A DNA stretch of 64,000 nt from Streptomyces sp. NBC_01232. Lineage in GTDB: Bacteria > Actinomycetota > Actinomycetes > Streptomycetales > Streptomycetaceae. The stretch spans positions 6,563,001-6,627,000 of the forward strand of contig NZ_CP108518.1 in NCBI RefSeq assembly GCF_035989885.1, read 5' to 3'. Below the pieces are notes generated by a model. That model was given only the letters and a program-made list of their open reading frames with translations. It did no database searches and was not told the DNA's origin. A program made the translations under genes and the position numbers. Every line of letters starts with the position of its first letter. Position 1 is the stretch's first letter. This document shows positions 1-8,918 of the stretch, piece by piece.

Positions 1-1
1 C

Positions 2-682
2 GTGCACGACGTCACGCTCACCTACCCCGACGGCGAGAGCCGGCTCACCGCCCTCGACTCGGTCCGCCTGGAGGTCCCCGCAGGAACGCTTACGGCGGTG
101 ATCGGACCCTCCGGCTCCGGCAAGTCCAGCCTGCTCGCGGTGGCCGCCACCCTCGTCACCCCGGATTCCGGCCGGGTGGTCGTCGCGGGCCAGGACACCA
201 CGGACCTCGGCCCCGCCGAGAAGTCGGCCCTGCGCCGCGAGAGGATAGGCATCGTCTTCCAGCAGCCGAACCTGCTGGCCTCGCTGACCGCCGCCGAACA
301 GCTCCAGGTCATGGCGCACCTCTCCGGACGCCCCGCGCGTGCGGTGCGCCGGCGGGCGCTGGAGCTGCTGGACGCCGTGGGGCTGGCCGACAAGGCCGAC
401 AAGCGCCCCCACCAGCTCTCCGGCGGCCAGCGGCAGCGGATCAACATAGCCCGCGCCCTGATGAACGAGCCCTCGGTGCTGCTGGTCGACGAGCCGACCA
501 GCGCGCTCGACCACGAGCGCGGCGCGGCCGTGCTCGACCTGCTGGTCACCCTGACCCGGGAGCGCTCCACCGCCACGGTGCTGGTCACGCACGACCACGC
601 CCACCTGGAGCGGATGGACCGTACGGCGACGATGGCGGACGGCGGCCTGACGCTGAGCCCGGAGCCGGCCCCGGCACCCTGA
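2..682 (+). CDS. ABC transporter ATP-binding protein (LolD/MacB type), possibly 5'-truncated
   Basis: The ATPase subunit of an ABC transporter, acting at the cytoplasmic face of the membrane. Walker A GPSGSGKS lies at residues 35-42, the Q-loop FQQPN at 86-90, the signature LSGGQ at 139-143, the Walker B DEP at about 163-165, SALD at 167-170 and the H-loop histidine at 197. The short single-domain form with a lone C-terminal tail resembles the LolD/MacB/FtsE group, which pairs with FtsX-like permeases. The partner permease must lie outside the window, since the next gene is convergent. The GTG at position 2 is the first visible start; the real start may lie upstream. Substrate unknown. Confidence 0.85.
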   Translation: MHDVTLTYPDGESRLTALDSVRLEVPAGTLTAVIGPSGSGKSSLLAVAATLVTPDSGRVVVAGQDTTDLGPAEKSALRRERIGIVFQQPNLLASLTAAEQLQVMAHLSGRPARAVRRRALELLDAVGLADKADKRPHQLSGGQRQRINIARALMNEPSVLLVDEPTSALDHERGAAVLDLLVTLTRERSTATVLVTHDHAHLERMDRTATMADGGLTLSPEPAPAP

Positions 683-747
683 GCGGGGTACGGAAAGGCC
701 CCGGCCGAAGGGCGCAGGCGAGGGCCCGGCGCCCTGAACCGCATACG

Positions 748-794
748 CGAAGGCCCCGGCGGCCCCTCGGAGCGAGGGACCGCCGGGGCCTTCG
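748..794. terminator. Bidirectional hairpin between convergent genes
   Basis: A 22-bp arm at 748-769 pairs with 773-794 with one mismatch and a three-base loop. It sits between the convergent ABC ATPase gene and the IclR-type regulator gene, so it probably terminates both. There is no clear T-tract, as is usual for Streptomyces terminators. Confidence 0.75.
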
Positions 795-800
795 TACGGC

Positions 801-1604
801 CTACGCGGGGTTCTGGTTGGCCAGCGCCACCGAGAGCTCGGCGGCCACGCCCTGCAGGATCGGCACGAAGGACTCGGCCACGGCCTCCGTGACGCGGCCC
901 GCCGGACCCGAGATGGAGATCGCGGCGGCGGTCGGCGAGTTCGGCACCGACACGGCGAGGCAGCGAACTCCTATCTCCTGCTCGTTGTCGTCGACCGCGT
1001 AGCCCGACTTGCGGACCTTCTCCAGCGCGTCGAGGAAGCCCTCGGGCGTGGTGATGGTCTTCTCGGTCGCCGCGGGCATGCCGGTGCGGGCCAGCAGGGC
1101 CCGTACCTCGTCGGCCGGGGTGTGGGCCAGGAGCGCCTTGCCCACGCCGGTGGAGTGCGGCAGCACACGGCGGCCGACCTCGGTGAACATGCGCATGGAG
1201 TGCTTGGACGGCACCTGGGCGACGTAGACGATCTCGTCCCCGTCGAGGAGGGCCATGTTCGCCGTCTCGCCGGTCTCCTCGACCAGACGGGCGAGGTAGG
1301 GGCGGGCCCAGGTACCCAGCAGGCGCGACGCGGACTCGCCGAGGCGGATCAGTCGGGGGCCGAGGGAGTACCGTCGGTTGGGCTGCTGGCGTACGTATCC
1401 GCACGCCACCAGCGTGCGCATCAGGCGGTGGATCGTGGGCAGAGGCAGACCGCTGGCGGCGGAGAGCTCGCTGAGGCCGACCTCGCCCCCGGCGTCGGCC
1501 ATACGTTCGAGCAGGTCGAAGGCGCGCTCAAGGGACTGGACGCCACCGCTGGCGGCGGGGGTCTTTGAGGAAGCGTCGGTGGTGCTGGCGCTGGACGTCG
1601 GCAC
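801..1604 (-). CDS. allR: IclR-family repressor of allantoin catabolism (AllR-like)
   Basis: A 267-residue IclR-family regulator. The N-terminal winged helix (about residues 22-85) contains the pattern LSAASGLPLPTIHRLMRTL, and the C-terminal effector domain (about 100-255) ends with the family's usual hydrophobic strands. A GTG start is preceded by AAAGGA eight bases upstream. The gene is divergent from the allantoinase-allantoicase pair, the arrangement of AllR in Streptomyces coelicolor, where it represses purine-derived nitrogen use and is relieved by pathway intermediates. Three related sites in the shared intergenic region are its likely operators. Family assignment is secure; the AllR role is inferred from context. 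Confidence 0.88.
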   Translation of the reverse strand: MPTSSASTTDASSKTPAASGGVQSLERAFDLLERMADAGGEVGLSELSAASGLPLPTIHRLMRTLVACGYVRQQPNRRYSLGPRLIRLGESASRLLGTWARPYLARLVEETGETANMALLDGDEIVYVAQVPSKHSMRMFTEVGRRVLPHSTGVGKALLAHTPADEVRALLARTGMPAATEKTITTPEGFLDALEKVRKSGYAVDDNEQEIGVRCLAVSVPNSPTAAAISISGPAGRVTEAVAESFVPILQGVAAELSVALANQNPA

Positions 1605-1768
1605 GGCGCGGTCCTTTCGGTGCTGGCAGGCAAGGGAGCAGCCTACCCGGCGGTCGGCGTCGGCCCCAGTGCTGGGTCGGGGTCGTCGCCGCCGGTCAGA
1701 GAGGGTTTGTCCTGGTGGCGGACGTCCTCGGGAAGTTATCCGCCCGCACCCCGGTGGTGGTAGCTACA

Positions 1769-1783
1769 TTCTGTATAGCGAAA
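1769..1783 (-). promoter_or_regulatory. Candidate AllR operator 1
   Basis: Read on the minus strand this 15-mer is TTTCGCTATACAGAA, sharing TTTCGCT and the final GAA with the site at 1899-1913. Its centre is 21 bp from the centre of operator 2, two helical turns, so both would face the same side of the DNA. Confidence 0.5.
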
Positions 1784-1789
1784 TCTTAA

Positions 1790-1804
1790 TTCCATCCTGT
1801 GGAA
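1790..1804 (+). promoter_or_regulatory. Candidate AllR operator 2
   Basis: TTCCATCCTGTGGAA has perfect TTCCA/TGGAA arms around five bases, and it shares CTGTGGAA with the site at 1899-1913. It lies between the divergent allR and allB genes. IclR proteins bind short inverted repeats of this size. Confidence 0.6.
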
Positions 1805-1898
1805 ACATCCAATTGCGGTCCTGGTGTGTCAGTGGTCCGTCCGGGCGCTCTTGACTGGTTGCGGATCGGCGGGAAGACTCCGTCAACAGAACGTTGAA

Positions 1899-1913
1899 TT
1901 TCGCTCTGTGGAA
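1899..1913 (+). promoter_or_regulatory. Candidate AllR operator 3 at the allB start
   Basis: TTTCGCTCTGTGGAA is an imperfect palindrome ending 18 bases before the allB GTG and just ahead of its GGGAGG ribosome site. A weak promoter candidate (TTGACT at 1851-1856, 17-bp spacer, AAGACT) lies upstream, so binding here would sit close to +1 and could block elongation. Confidence 0.6.
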
Positions 1914-1931
1914 GTAGATGGGGAGGTTCCG

Positions 1932-3275
1932 GTGGCCGACGTGGCTGTGGAACTGGTACTGCGCTCGACGCGCGTCATCACCCCCGAGGGGACGCGCGCC
2001 GCTTCGGTCGCCGTCGCCGGCGGGAAGATCACGGCCGTGCTGGCGTTCGAGGCCGAGGTACCGGCCGGAGCCCGGCTGGAGGACTTCGGCGACGACGTCC
2101 TGCTCCCCGGCCTGGTCGACACCCACGTCCACGTGAACGACCCGGGCCGCACCGAGTGGGAAGGCTTCTGGACGGCCACCCGCGCCGCGGCCGCCGGCGG
2201 CATCACCACGATCCTCGACATGCCGCTGAACTCCCTCCCGCCCACCACCACGACCGACAACCTGCGCGTCAAGCAGGAGGTCGCCCGGGCCAAGGCGCAC
2301 GTGGACGTCGGCTTCTGGGGCGGCGCGCTGCCGGACAACGTCAAGGACCTGGCGCCGCTGCACGACGCCGGTGTCTACGGCTTCAAGTGCTTCCTGTCGC
2401 CCTCGGGCGTGGACGAGTTCCCCGAGCTCGACCAGGAGCAGCTGGCCACCTCGCTGGCCGAGATCACCGGCTTCGGCGGCCTGCTGATCGTGCACGCCGA
2501 GGACCCGCACCACCTGGACGCGGCCCCCGTCGTCCCGGGCCCCAAGTACGCCGACTTCCTCGCCTCCCGTCCGCGCGACGCCGAGAACACCGCGATCGGC
2601 AACCTGATCGCCCAGGCGAAGCGGCTGAACGCGCGCGTCCACGTACTGCACCTGTCCTCCTCCGACGCGCTGCCGCTGATCGCCGCCGCCAAGGCCGAGG
2701 GCGTACGGATCACCGTCGAGTCCTGCCCGCACTACCTCACCCTCACGGCCGAGGAAGTGCCCGACGGGGCCAGCGAGTTCAAGTGCTGCCCGCCCATCCG
2801 CGAGGCGGCCAACCAGGACCTCCTGTGGGACGCGCTCGCCGACGGCACGATCGACTGCATCGTCTCCGACCACTCGCCCTCCACCGCGGACCTGAAGACC
2901 AGCGACTTCTCCACCGCATGGGGCGGCATCTCCTCCCTCCAGCTGGGCCTGCCGGCCATCTGGACCGAGGCGCGCCGCCGCGGCCGGACCCTGGAGGACG
3001 TCGTCCGCTGGATGTCCGCCGCCCCGGCCGCCCTCGCAGGGCTGGCGCAGAAGGGCGCGATCGAGGCCGGCCGCGACGCCGACTTCGCCGTCCTCGCCCC
3101 CGAAGAAACGTTCACTGTGGATCCGGCCGAACTCCACCACCGCAACCGGGTCACGGCGTACGCGGGCAAGACCCTGCACGGCGTCGTGAAGTCCACCTGG
3201 CTGCGCGGCACGCAGATCGCCGACCACGGCACCCCGACCGAGCCCACGGGCCTCCTCCTCGAAAGGCAGAACTGA
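1932..3275 (+). CDS. allB: Allantoinase
   Basis: Hydrolyses allantoin to allantoate in purine degradation, in the cytoplasm. The protein (447 residues) is an amidohydrolase TIM barrel. The metal-binding HVH is at residues 65 and 67, the probable carboxylated lysine is K152 in YGFKCF, further ligands are H188 (VHAED) and H240 (VLHLS), and the catalytic aspartate is D313 in SDHSPS. The GTG at 1932 was chosen because GGGAGG lies five bases upstream; a longer frame exists, but it would run through the putative operators. The allantoicase gene follows after three bases, so the two form an operon probably repressed by AllR. Confidence 0.94.
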   Translation: MADVAVELVLRSTRVITPEGTRAASVAVAGGKITAVLAFEAEVPAGARLEDFGDDVLLPGLVDTHVHVNDPGRTEWEGFWTATRAAAAGGITTILDMPLNSLPPTTTTDNLRVKQEVARAKAHVDVGFWGGALPDNVKDLAPLHDAGVYGFKCFLSPSGVDEFPELDQEQLATSLAEITGFGGLLIVHAEDPHHLDAAPVVPGPKYADFLASRPRDAENTAIGNLIAQAKRLNARVHVLHLSSSDALPLIAAAKAEGVRITVESCPHYLTLTAEEVPDGASEFKCCPPIREAANQDLLWDALADGTIDCIVSDHSPSTADLKTSDFSTAWGGISSLQLGLPAIWTEARRRGRTLEDVVRWMSAAPAALAGLAQKGAIEAGRDADFAVLAPEETFTVDPAELHHRNRVTAYAGKTLHGVVKSTWLRGTQIADHGTPTEPTGLLLERQN

Positions 3276-3278
3276 CCA

Positions 3279-4397
3279 GTGGCGATTGAATCCTTCACCG
3301 GTAACGCGAACCCGTACGGAGGCGGCGACCCGTACGCGGACTACCGCACTGCGGACTTCCCCTTCACCCAGTACGCGAACCTCGCCGCCCGTGAGCTGGG
3401 CGCCGGTGTCATCGCCGCCAACGACGAGTTCTTCGCGCAGCGCGAGAACCTGCTGATCTCCGAGGCCGCGCACTTCGACCCCGAGGACTTCGGCCACAAG
3501 GGCAAGGTCATGGACGGCTGGGAGACCCGCCGCCGCCGCGGCGTCTCCGCCACCCAGCCCTGGCCGACCGCCGAGGACCACGACTGGGCGCTCGTACGCC
3601 TGGGCGCCCCCGGCGTCATCCGCGGCATCGTCGTCGACACCGCCCACTTCCGCGGCAACATGCCGCAGGCCGTCTCCATCGAGGCCACCAACTGGGCCGG
3701 CGCCCTCGCGCCGACCCCGCAGGAGCTCCAGGGCGACGACGTGAAGTGGACGACCATCGTGCCCCGCACGGCGGTCGGCGGCCACGCGGCCAACGGCTTC
3801 GAGGTGGACGCCCCGCAGCGCTTCACCCACCTGCGCGTCAACCAGCACCCCGACGGCGGCATCGCCCGCCTGCGCGTCCACGGCGAGGTCCTGCCCGACC
3901 CGAAGTGGCTCGACGCGCTCGGCTCCTTCGACGTGGCGGCCCTGGAGAACGGCGGCTCCGTCCAGGACGCCTCCAACCGCTTCTACTCCCCGCCGACCAA
4001 CACCATCAACCCGGGCCGCTCGCGCAAGATGGACGACGGCTGGGAGACCGCGCGCCGCCGCGACAACGGCAACGACTGGATCCGCTACCAGCTCGTCGCC
4101 GAGTCCGAGATCCGCGCCGTCGAGATCGACACGGCGTACCTCAAGGGCAACTCGGCCGGCTGGGCCTCGCTGTCGGTCAAGACGGGCGAGGAGGGCGAGT
4201 GGACGGAGTTCCTGCCGCGCACCCGCCTGCAGCCCGACACCAACCACCGGTTCGTCCTGGACGCCCCGGCGGTCGGCACGCACGTGCGGATCGACATCTT
4301 CCCGGACGGCGGCTTCTCCCGCCTTCGCCTGTACGGCTCGCTGACGGAGGGCGGCGCGGCGGCGCTGACCGCCCGTCACCAGGAGCTGGGCGGCTGA
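3279..4397 (+). CDS. alc: Allantoicase
   Basis: Converts allantoate to ureidoglycolate and urea, the step after allantoinase. The 372-residue protein shows the two tandem allantoicase repeats: GKVMDGWETRRRR near residue 70 and RKMDDGWETARRR near residue 248, each followed by an H/YF(L)xGN-type segment and by a strand with HLRVNQHPDGG or HVRIDIFPDGG. The start is a GTG three bases after the allB stop, so translation is likely coupled. A strong hairpin ends the operon 20 bases downstream. Further genes to glyoxylate are not in the window. Confidence 0.95.
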   Translation: MAIESFTGNANPYGGGDPYADYRTADFPFTQYANLAARELGAGVIAANDEFFAQRENLLISEAAHFDPEDFGHKGKVMDGWETRRRRGVSATQPWPTAEDHDWALVRLGAPGVIRGIVVDTAHFRGNMPQAVSIEATNWAGALAPTPQELQGDDVKWTTIVPRTAVGGHAANGFEVDAPQRFTHLRVNQHPDGGIARLRVHGEVLPDPKWLDALGSFDVAALENGGSVQDASNRFYSPPTNTINPGRSRKMDDGWETARRRDNGNDWIRYQLVAESEIRAVEIDTAYLKGNSAGWASLSVKTGEEGEWTEFLPRTRLQPDTNHRFVLDAPAVGTHVRIDIFPDGGFSRLRLYGSLTEGGAAALTARHQELGG

Positions 4398-4416
4398 TCC
4401 GGCCGTGGCCGACGCA

Positions 4417-4454
4417 CAGCCCGCCCCGGGGGCCGACACCCCCGGGGCGGGCTG
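4417..4454 (+). terminator. Terminator of the allB-alc operon
   Basis: Perfect 16-bp arms (4417-4432 and 4439-4454) around a six-base loop lie 20 bases after the alc stop codon. GC-rich stem, with only a short T-run (GTTT) shortly after it. Confidence 0.85.
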
Positions 4455-4463
4455 TGCCGTTTC

Positions 4464-4519
4464 AGCCCCGGTTCCAGCCCCGCCGGCGTTTGAGGCGCGG
4501 GGTCCGGGGCGGAGCCCCG
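4464..4519. repeat. Dispersed Streptomyces intergenic repeat element
   Basis: The block includes GCCGGCGTTTGAGGCGCGG followed by the self-complementary GGGGCGGAGCCCC. From memory, near-identical text occurs at many intergenic sites in Streptomyces genomes. It follows the terminator and abuts the tandem array. No function is known to me. Confidence 0.65.
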
Positions 4520-4729
4520 TGCCCACAGCCCGCACCCGCCCGCCGGGGCGCGCGGCCTCGTGCCAGCGCTCCCGCGCCCGCCCGCCGGGGCGCGGGGCCT
4601 CGTGCCCACACCCCGCACCCCGCCCGTCGGGGCGCGCGGCCTCGTGCCGGCGCTCCCGCGCCCGCCCGCCGGGGCGCGCGACCTCGTGCCGACGCACCCG
4701 CACCCCGCCCGTCGGGGCGCGCGGCCCCG
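4520..4729. repeat. Five-unit tandem array, unit 41-43 bp
   Basis: Units begin at 4520, 4561, 4603, 4645 and 4687. All share a GCCSGYCGGGGCGCG-type core and nearly all end in CCTCG. Units 1, 3 and 5 resemble one another, as do units 2 and 4, giving an 84-bp higher-order period. The array fills the gap between alc and the convergent dehydrogenase and encodes nothing recognisable. Confidence 0.7.
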
Positions 4730-4741
4730 GAATCCGCCCGC

Positions 4742-4785
4742 ACGCCCGGCCCGAGGGCTACGCACGCCCGGCCCGAGGGCTACGC
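4742..4785. repeat. 22-bp perfect direct duplication across a stop codon
   Basis: The 22-mer at 4742-4763 is repeated exactly at 4764-4785. The second copy contains the stop codon and last codon of the minus-strand dehydrogenase. This suggests slippage or duplication at the gene end, next to the tandem array. Confidence 0.8.
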
Positions 4786-5517
4786 GGCGTGCCCGCCGTC
4801 GACGGCGAGCTCCGCGCCCGTCACGTACGAGGCCTCCTCGCCCGCGAGGAAGGACACCACGGCCGCCACCTCCCGCGGCGCACCGAACCGCCCGAGCGCG
4901 GTCATCGTGGCCTGCGCCCCCGCGTACGGTCCGTCCGCCGGGTTCATGTCCGTGTCCACGGGCCCGGGGTGGACGATGTTCACCGTGATCCCGCGCCCGC
5001 CCAACTCCCGGGCGAGGGCCCTGTTCAACCCGATCAGCGCCGACTTGCTCATCGTGTAGAGCGCTCCGCCCGGCCCCGGCACGCGCTGGGTCATGCAGCT
5101 GCCGATGGTGATGATCCGCCCGCCGGGGCCGAGGTGCGCGGCCGCTGCCCGGGTCGTGTGGAACACCCCGCGCAAGTTGACCGCGAGCACGCGCTCCACG
5201 TCGGCCGGAGCCAGCTCCTCCAGCGGCCGGATCAGGCCCACGCCGGCATTGTTGACCAGCACGTCGAGCCGCCCGAAGCGCCGTACGGTCTCCCCGACGG
5301 CGTTCGCGGCCTGAGCGGCGTCCCCCGCATCGGCCCGCAGTGCGACGGCCCGCCGACCGAGCGCCTCGACCTTCCCGACGACCTCGGCCGCGGCCTCCGC
5401 GTCGCTGACGTAGGTGATCGCGACGTCCACCCCGTCCTCGGCGAGCCGCAACGCGACGGCCGCCCCGATCCCCCTGCTCCCACCGGTCACCAGCGCCACG
5501 GTGCTGCTGCTGTCCAT
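4780..5517 (-). CDS. Short-chain dehydrogenase/reductase (3-ketoacyl-ACP reductase-like)
   Basis: A 245-residue NAD(P)-dependent oxidoreductase with a Rossmann fold. The cofactor motif TGGSRGIG is near residues 9-16, NNAG near 90, the catalytic serine in IGSCM near 138, and YTMSK supplies tyrosine and lysine near 151-155. It ends in the usual AVDGG. The ATG at 5517 is preceded by GGGAGGAA seven bases upstream; an upstream TTG would add 13 residues but has no ribosome site. The gene stands alone, convergent with the allantoin operon. Substrate unknown. Confidence 0.88.
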   Translation of the reverse strand: MDSSSTVALVTGGSRGIGAAVALRLAEDGVDVAITYVSDAEAAAEVVGKVEALGRRAVALRADAGDAAQAANAVGETVRRFGRLDVLVNNAGVGLIRPLEELAPADVERVLAVNLRGVFHTTRAAAAHLGPGGRIITIGSCMTQRVPGPGGALYTMSKSALIGLNRALARELGGRGITVNIVHPGPVDTDMNPADGPYAGAQATMTALGRFGAPREVAAVVSFLAGEEASYVTGAELAVDGGHAA

Positions 5518-5628
5518 GTCGTTCCTCCCGCATCGATTAGTTGCTGTTTCAATCAAATCTCCGCGGGATCAACACCGCTGGCAGGAATCCGACCTGGCGT
5601 TTCCACGCGGGGGAGGGGGAACGCGGAA

Positions 5629-5662
5629 GCGCCCCGCCAGGAGTGATCTCCCGGCAGGGCGC
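5629..5662 (-). terminator. Terminator after the FG-GAP protein gene
   Basis: Arms 5629-5643 and 5648-5662 pair at 13 of 15 positions around a four-base loop, 26 bases beyond the stop codon of the large minus-strand gene. Confidence 0.7.
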
Positions 5663-5687
5663 CCGTGGTTACCGCTGTTTCTCCTGG

Positions 5688-8600
5688 CTATCCGATGGTT
5701 AGGAAGGTGTTCCAGCCGTCCTCGTCACGACCCATGGGGCTCCCGATGGTGCTGGTTCCACCTTGGAAGATCCATTGGTTCTCGTTGGTCCCGACGGCCC
5801 AGATGTCGGGGATGCCGTCACCGTTGGCATCGGGGGTGCCGAGGACCTTGGGGTAGGCGGCCCTGCCCCAGCCGGTGGTGGCGTAGGTGTGGTCCTCGGC
5901 GCCCTCGGAGTTCGCCTTGGACTCCAGGGACGTGAGGTCGACGCCGCCGTTGACGCCCGGCTTGCCCTTGCGCAGGGCCAGGCCGCGGTTGGCGTTGGTG
6001 TTGTCCCGGAAGATCAGGTCCGGGACCTTGTCCCCGGAGACGTCCCGGACACCGACGATGTCGCGGCCTGCCCAGCCGGTGGCCATCCTCTTGTAGGAGG
6101 CGAAGCTGGAGCCGGTGTAACCGGAGAACACCCAGAAGCCGTCGGCGTCCAGGGCGAACAGGTCGCCCAGGCCGTCGCCGTCGATGTCCTCGGTGACGAC
6201 GAGCTGCCGGAAGACGGACGGGTCGGGTGCGCTGAGCGGCATCTGCATCGGCATGCGGCGGCCGACGTCGAACTGGCCGGTGCCGGTGCCGGGGTAGATG
6301 TAGAGCTTGCCGTCGGGCATCCGTGCGATCAGGTCCGTGAGGCCGTCTCCGGGGTACCAGTCGGTGGCGTGACCGATGAGCGCGGACTGGCCGGTGGCCG
6401 GATCCTTCCAGTACCCGGGAGCCACGGGCTGGCCGTTCTCGACCGCGCCGGGGATGTAGGCGTCGGTGTCGCCGACGCTGTCTCCCGCGTAGGTGCGCAG
6501 GTTGCCGTCCTTGTCGATGGCCAGGAGGTCGGGGTTGCCGTCTCCGGTGACATCGCCGGGCTTGTCCTGGCCGGCCCTCGGCTTGACGAGGAACCCGTAG
6601 ACGCTCTGGTTGGAGATGTTGCCGGACTTGCTGACGGTGCGGACGTAGAGGACGTTCGGACCGGAGGTGTCCACCTGGAGCGGGACGACGGCCTCGTCGC
6701 TACCCGCCTTGGGCGTGGCCTTCTGGTCGAAGTAGGGCCGGTTCAGGCTCCACTGGTACTCGTGGATGTCCTCCGCCTTGGCGCCGTTGCCCTTGACGGT
6801 GAAGGTCTGCCCGGGCGTGCTGGCGGGCTCGGTGCTCCACTCGGTGAAGTTGTCGCCCTGCGGGGGAAAGGCGGCGGAGGAGACGGCGGGGTTGGGCGGG
6901 ACGGTGTGGCTGACGGTGAAGGTGCACCATCCGCTGCTTCCGGAGTTGAGCGGCCCGCTGCCGCCCGACCACGCGCCGTCCTTGTCCGTGGTGCGGGAGA
7001 GCCAGTAGTACGTCTGGCCATCGGTAAAGGTGTCCAGGGGTACCTCGGCGCTGACGACGCCATCGATGTTGGCCGGCAGCCACTGGTCGAAGACGGGCCC
7101 CCCGCCGGCGGCCGGCCACACCTCGATCTGGACCCGGTCGAGGTTCTGCTGATCGGGCCGGTCGTCGCGGTCGGAGCCCTTGACCTGGAAGGTCACGTTT
7201 GTTTTGCCGATGGCGGTACCGGAGCCGCTGGTCTGGCACGGCCCGCCGGGGATGGTCTGCATGTTCGCCGCGACGGGGATGTCGGGACGGTTGTTGTAGA
7301 CGACCTCGATGTACGGCGCGGTCTCGCCGTTGGCGATGAACTTCTTCCAGTAGTACGAGTCCGACTCGTTCGGGGCGGCGAACCCCAGGGACAGCGCCCC
7401 CCAGCCGCTGTTGGCGGCTTCGGCGACAAGGCCCTTGATGTCGGGTGCGATCCAGTTGTCGGGGCACGAGCTGTTGTAGCCGTAGCCGGCACGCTCGGTC
7501 GCGACCTTCCTCGTCCAGAATCCGGTCGTGTTGTTCCACGTGCTCGACGACGTGATGTACGGAGTCGAGTAGATATCCGTCGGCTTCTGGTCGCAGGACC
7601 ACGAATACGTCTGCAATGCCCGGACGCTGGCCGAGACTATTTCGGAGCCGTGGAGCTGGCTGCCGAAGTCGAAGTTGAATATGGAGCGAGATGTTCCGCC
7701 AGAGGTGGACTCGTATCCGACGCGGGCTTCGTGCGTGCCGCTCGCGTTGTAGTTCTGCCCGTTGTAGAAGCTTGAATTTCCTGCCGTCTTGTAAAGAAGG
7801 GTCCAAGCGTGCTTGTGACCCTTGAACGAGGGGTCGATGAAAACCGGATATACCGTCTCCGGAGCATTGAGCAGCGCATTGTCCGGGGTGAGGGACAGCG
7901 CGTTGTCAGCGAGCGCCGCCGCGACGGGCCTCAGACGCGCGCCTTCCGCCCCGGCCAGGCCGGATAGGGCCAGCGTCGGGTGCTGCTTCGCGACCGCGGT
8001 CGGCTTCCAGGCCGGCTCGTTGTCGGTCGTGGTGACCTTGCCGCTGGAGTCCCACATCATCGGGGTCGGGGAGCCCGCGATCTCTTCGCCCTTGGCGTCA
8101 CGGGCGCTCAGCGCATCCGACTCGTCATCAAGGTGGAAGGTCATGTCGAGGCTGCTCAGACGGTACTTCAGCTGTCCCAGCAGTGGATCGGCCGCAGCCT
8201 GCTTGTCCTTGACGACCAGCAGGTGCGAGTAGCCGCCGTCCTGCGCGGTCATCACCAGGTCGATCCCGGGGCGGACGTTCTCGTACAGGGCGCGCGGGCC
8301 GTCGATGACGGGCGCGGGTAGGGCACCGGGCCAGCTGACGGTCATGTCGTGGCTGCCGGTGTTCAACCGGACCAGCTCAGTCCACACTTGGCCGGGTGCG
8401 TCCTGTCGCAGCGACACCCGGGTCACGCCACGCGAAGCGCGCTCTTCGCCGCCTGCCTGCTCCTTCGATCCCCCACTGAAGAAGACACGACCGTTGACCG
8501 CCTTGGCCGCGTAGCCGCCTTCCACCCGCTCCAGACCGGTGTCGATCGGCTTCCACCGCCCGTCCACGTTGGCGCGGAAGGCCGAACTGAAGATCTGCTT

Positions 8601-8918
8601 GCGGAACGACCCGTCAGGCTGCGCCCATGTCGTGGTGTTGGCGCTGCGCGCGGCGGTGACCTCAACCTCTTTGCCGCTCTTCTGGGCCAGTCGCCGCGCC
8701 TGCGGTTCGTCGACCGGAGCATCCTTGTCAGGTCGGTTGTGCGACTTCCCGTCGCCGATCACCTGTACACCGACCGGCACCGCGACGGCGGTGGCCAGCA
8801 GCACGGCCAGACCCCCCAGGGCACGCCGGCGCCTGTACCACCGACGCGCAGGTGCGGGGACTTCTGCTGCCCCGGCGCCCGTTGGCGGACTTTCGCCCGC
8901 GGAATCACTGACAGACAC
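5688..8918 (-). CDS. Large exported protein with DNRLRE-like and FG-GAP/VCBS repeats
   Basis: A 1076-residue secreted or anchored protein. After a basic RRWYRRRR stretch comes one hydrophobic segment (about residues 31-50), either a signal peptide or an anchor. A central DNRLRE-type beta domain (wall-protein module, about 340-550) is followed by fibronectin-like strands. The last third has repeats of the type DVTGDGNPDL, DIDGDGLGDL, DVSGDKVPDL and DANGDGIPDI, calcium-binding beta-propeller blades. The GTG at 8918 was chosen because GGGGGGAG lies nine bases upstream. It is divergent from the RHS toxin gene, and such pairs recur in Streptomyces. A joint role on the cell surface is inference. 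Confidence 0.8.
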   Translation of the reverse strand: MSVSDSAGESPPTGAGAAEVPAPARRWYRRRRALGGLAVLLATAVAVPVGVQVIGDGKSHNRPDKDAPVDEPQARRLAQKSGKEVEVTAARSANTTTWAQPDGSFRKQIFSSAFRANVDGRWKPIDTGLERVEGGYAAKAVNGRVFFSGGSKEQAGGEERASRGVTRVSLRQDAPGQVWTELVRLNTGSHDMTVSWPGALPAPVIDGPRALYENVRPGIDLVMTAQDGGYSHLLVVKDKQAAADPLLGQLKYRLSSLDMTFHLDDESDALSARDAKGEEIAGSPTPMMWDSSGKVTTTDNEPAWKPTAVAKQHPTLALSGLAGAEGARLRPVAAALADNALSLTPDNALLNAPETVYPVFIDPSFKGHKHAWTLLYKTAGNSSFYNGQNYNASGTHEARVGYESTSGGTSRSIFNFDFGSQLHGSEIVSASVRALQTYSWSCDQKPTDIYSTPYITSSSTWNNTTGFWTRKVATERAGYGYNSSCPDNWIAPDIKGLVAEAANSGWGALSLGFAAPNESDSYYWKKFIANGETAPYIEVVYNNRPDIPVAANMQTIPGGPCQTSGSGTAIGKTNVTFQVKGSDRDDRPDQQNLDRVQIEVWPAAGGGPVFDQWLPANIDGVVSAEVPLDTFTDGQTYYWLSRTTDKDGAWSGGSGPLNSGSSGWCTFTVSHTVPPNPAVSSAAFPPQGDNFTEWSTEPASTPGQTFTVKGNGAKAEDIHEYQWSLNRPYFDQKATPKAGSDEAVVPLQVDTSGPNVLYVRTVSKSGNISNQSVYGFLVKPRAGQDKPGDVTGDGNPDLLAIDKDGNLRTYAGDSVGDTDAYIPGAVENGQPVAPGYWKDPATGQSALIGHATDWYPGDGLTDLIARMPDGKLYIYPGTGTGQFDVGRRMPMQMPLSAPDPSVFRQLVVTEDIDGDGLGDLFALDADGFWVFSGYTGSSFASYKRMATGWAGRDIVGVRDVSGDKVPDLIFRDNTNANRGLALRKGKPGVNGGVDLTSLESKANSEGAEDHTYATTGWGRAAYPKVLGTPDANGDGIPDIWAVGTNENQWIFQGGTSTIGSPMGRDEDGWNTFLTIG

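Noticed and set aside
1764..4703. Very long open frames antisense to allB-alc and many similar antisense frames
   Set aside because: High third-position GC leaves antisense frames open. These translations are Arg/Gly/Ala-rich without domains, while the opposite strand carries clear enzymes.
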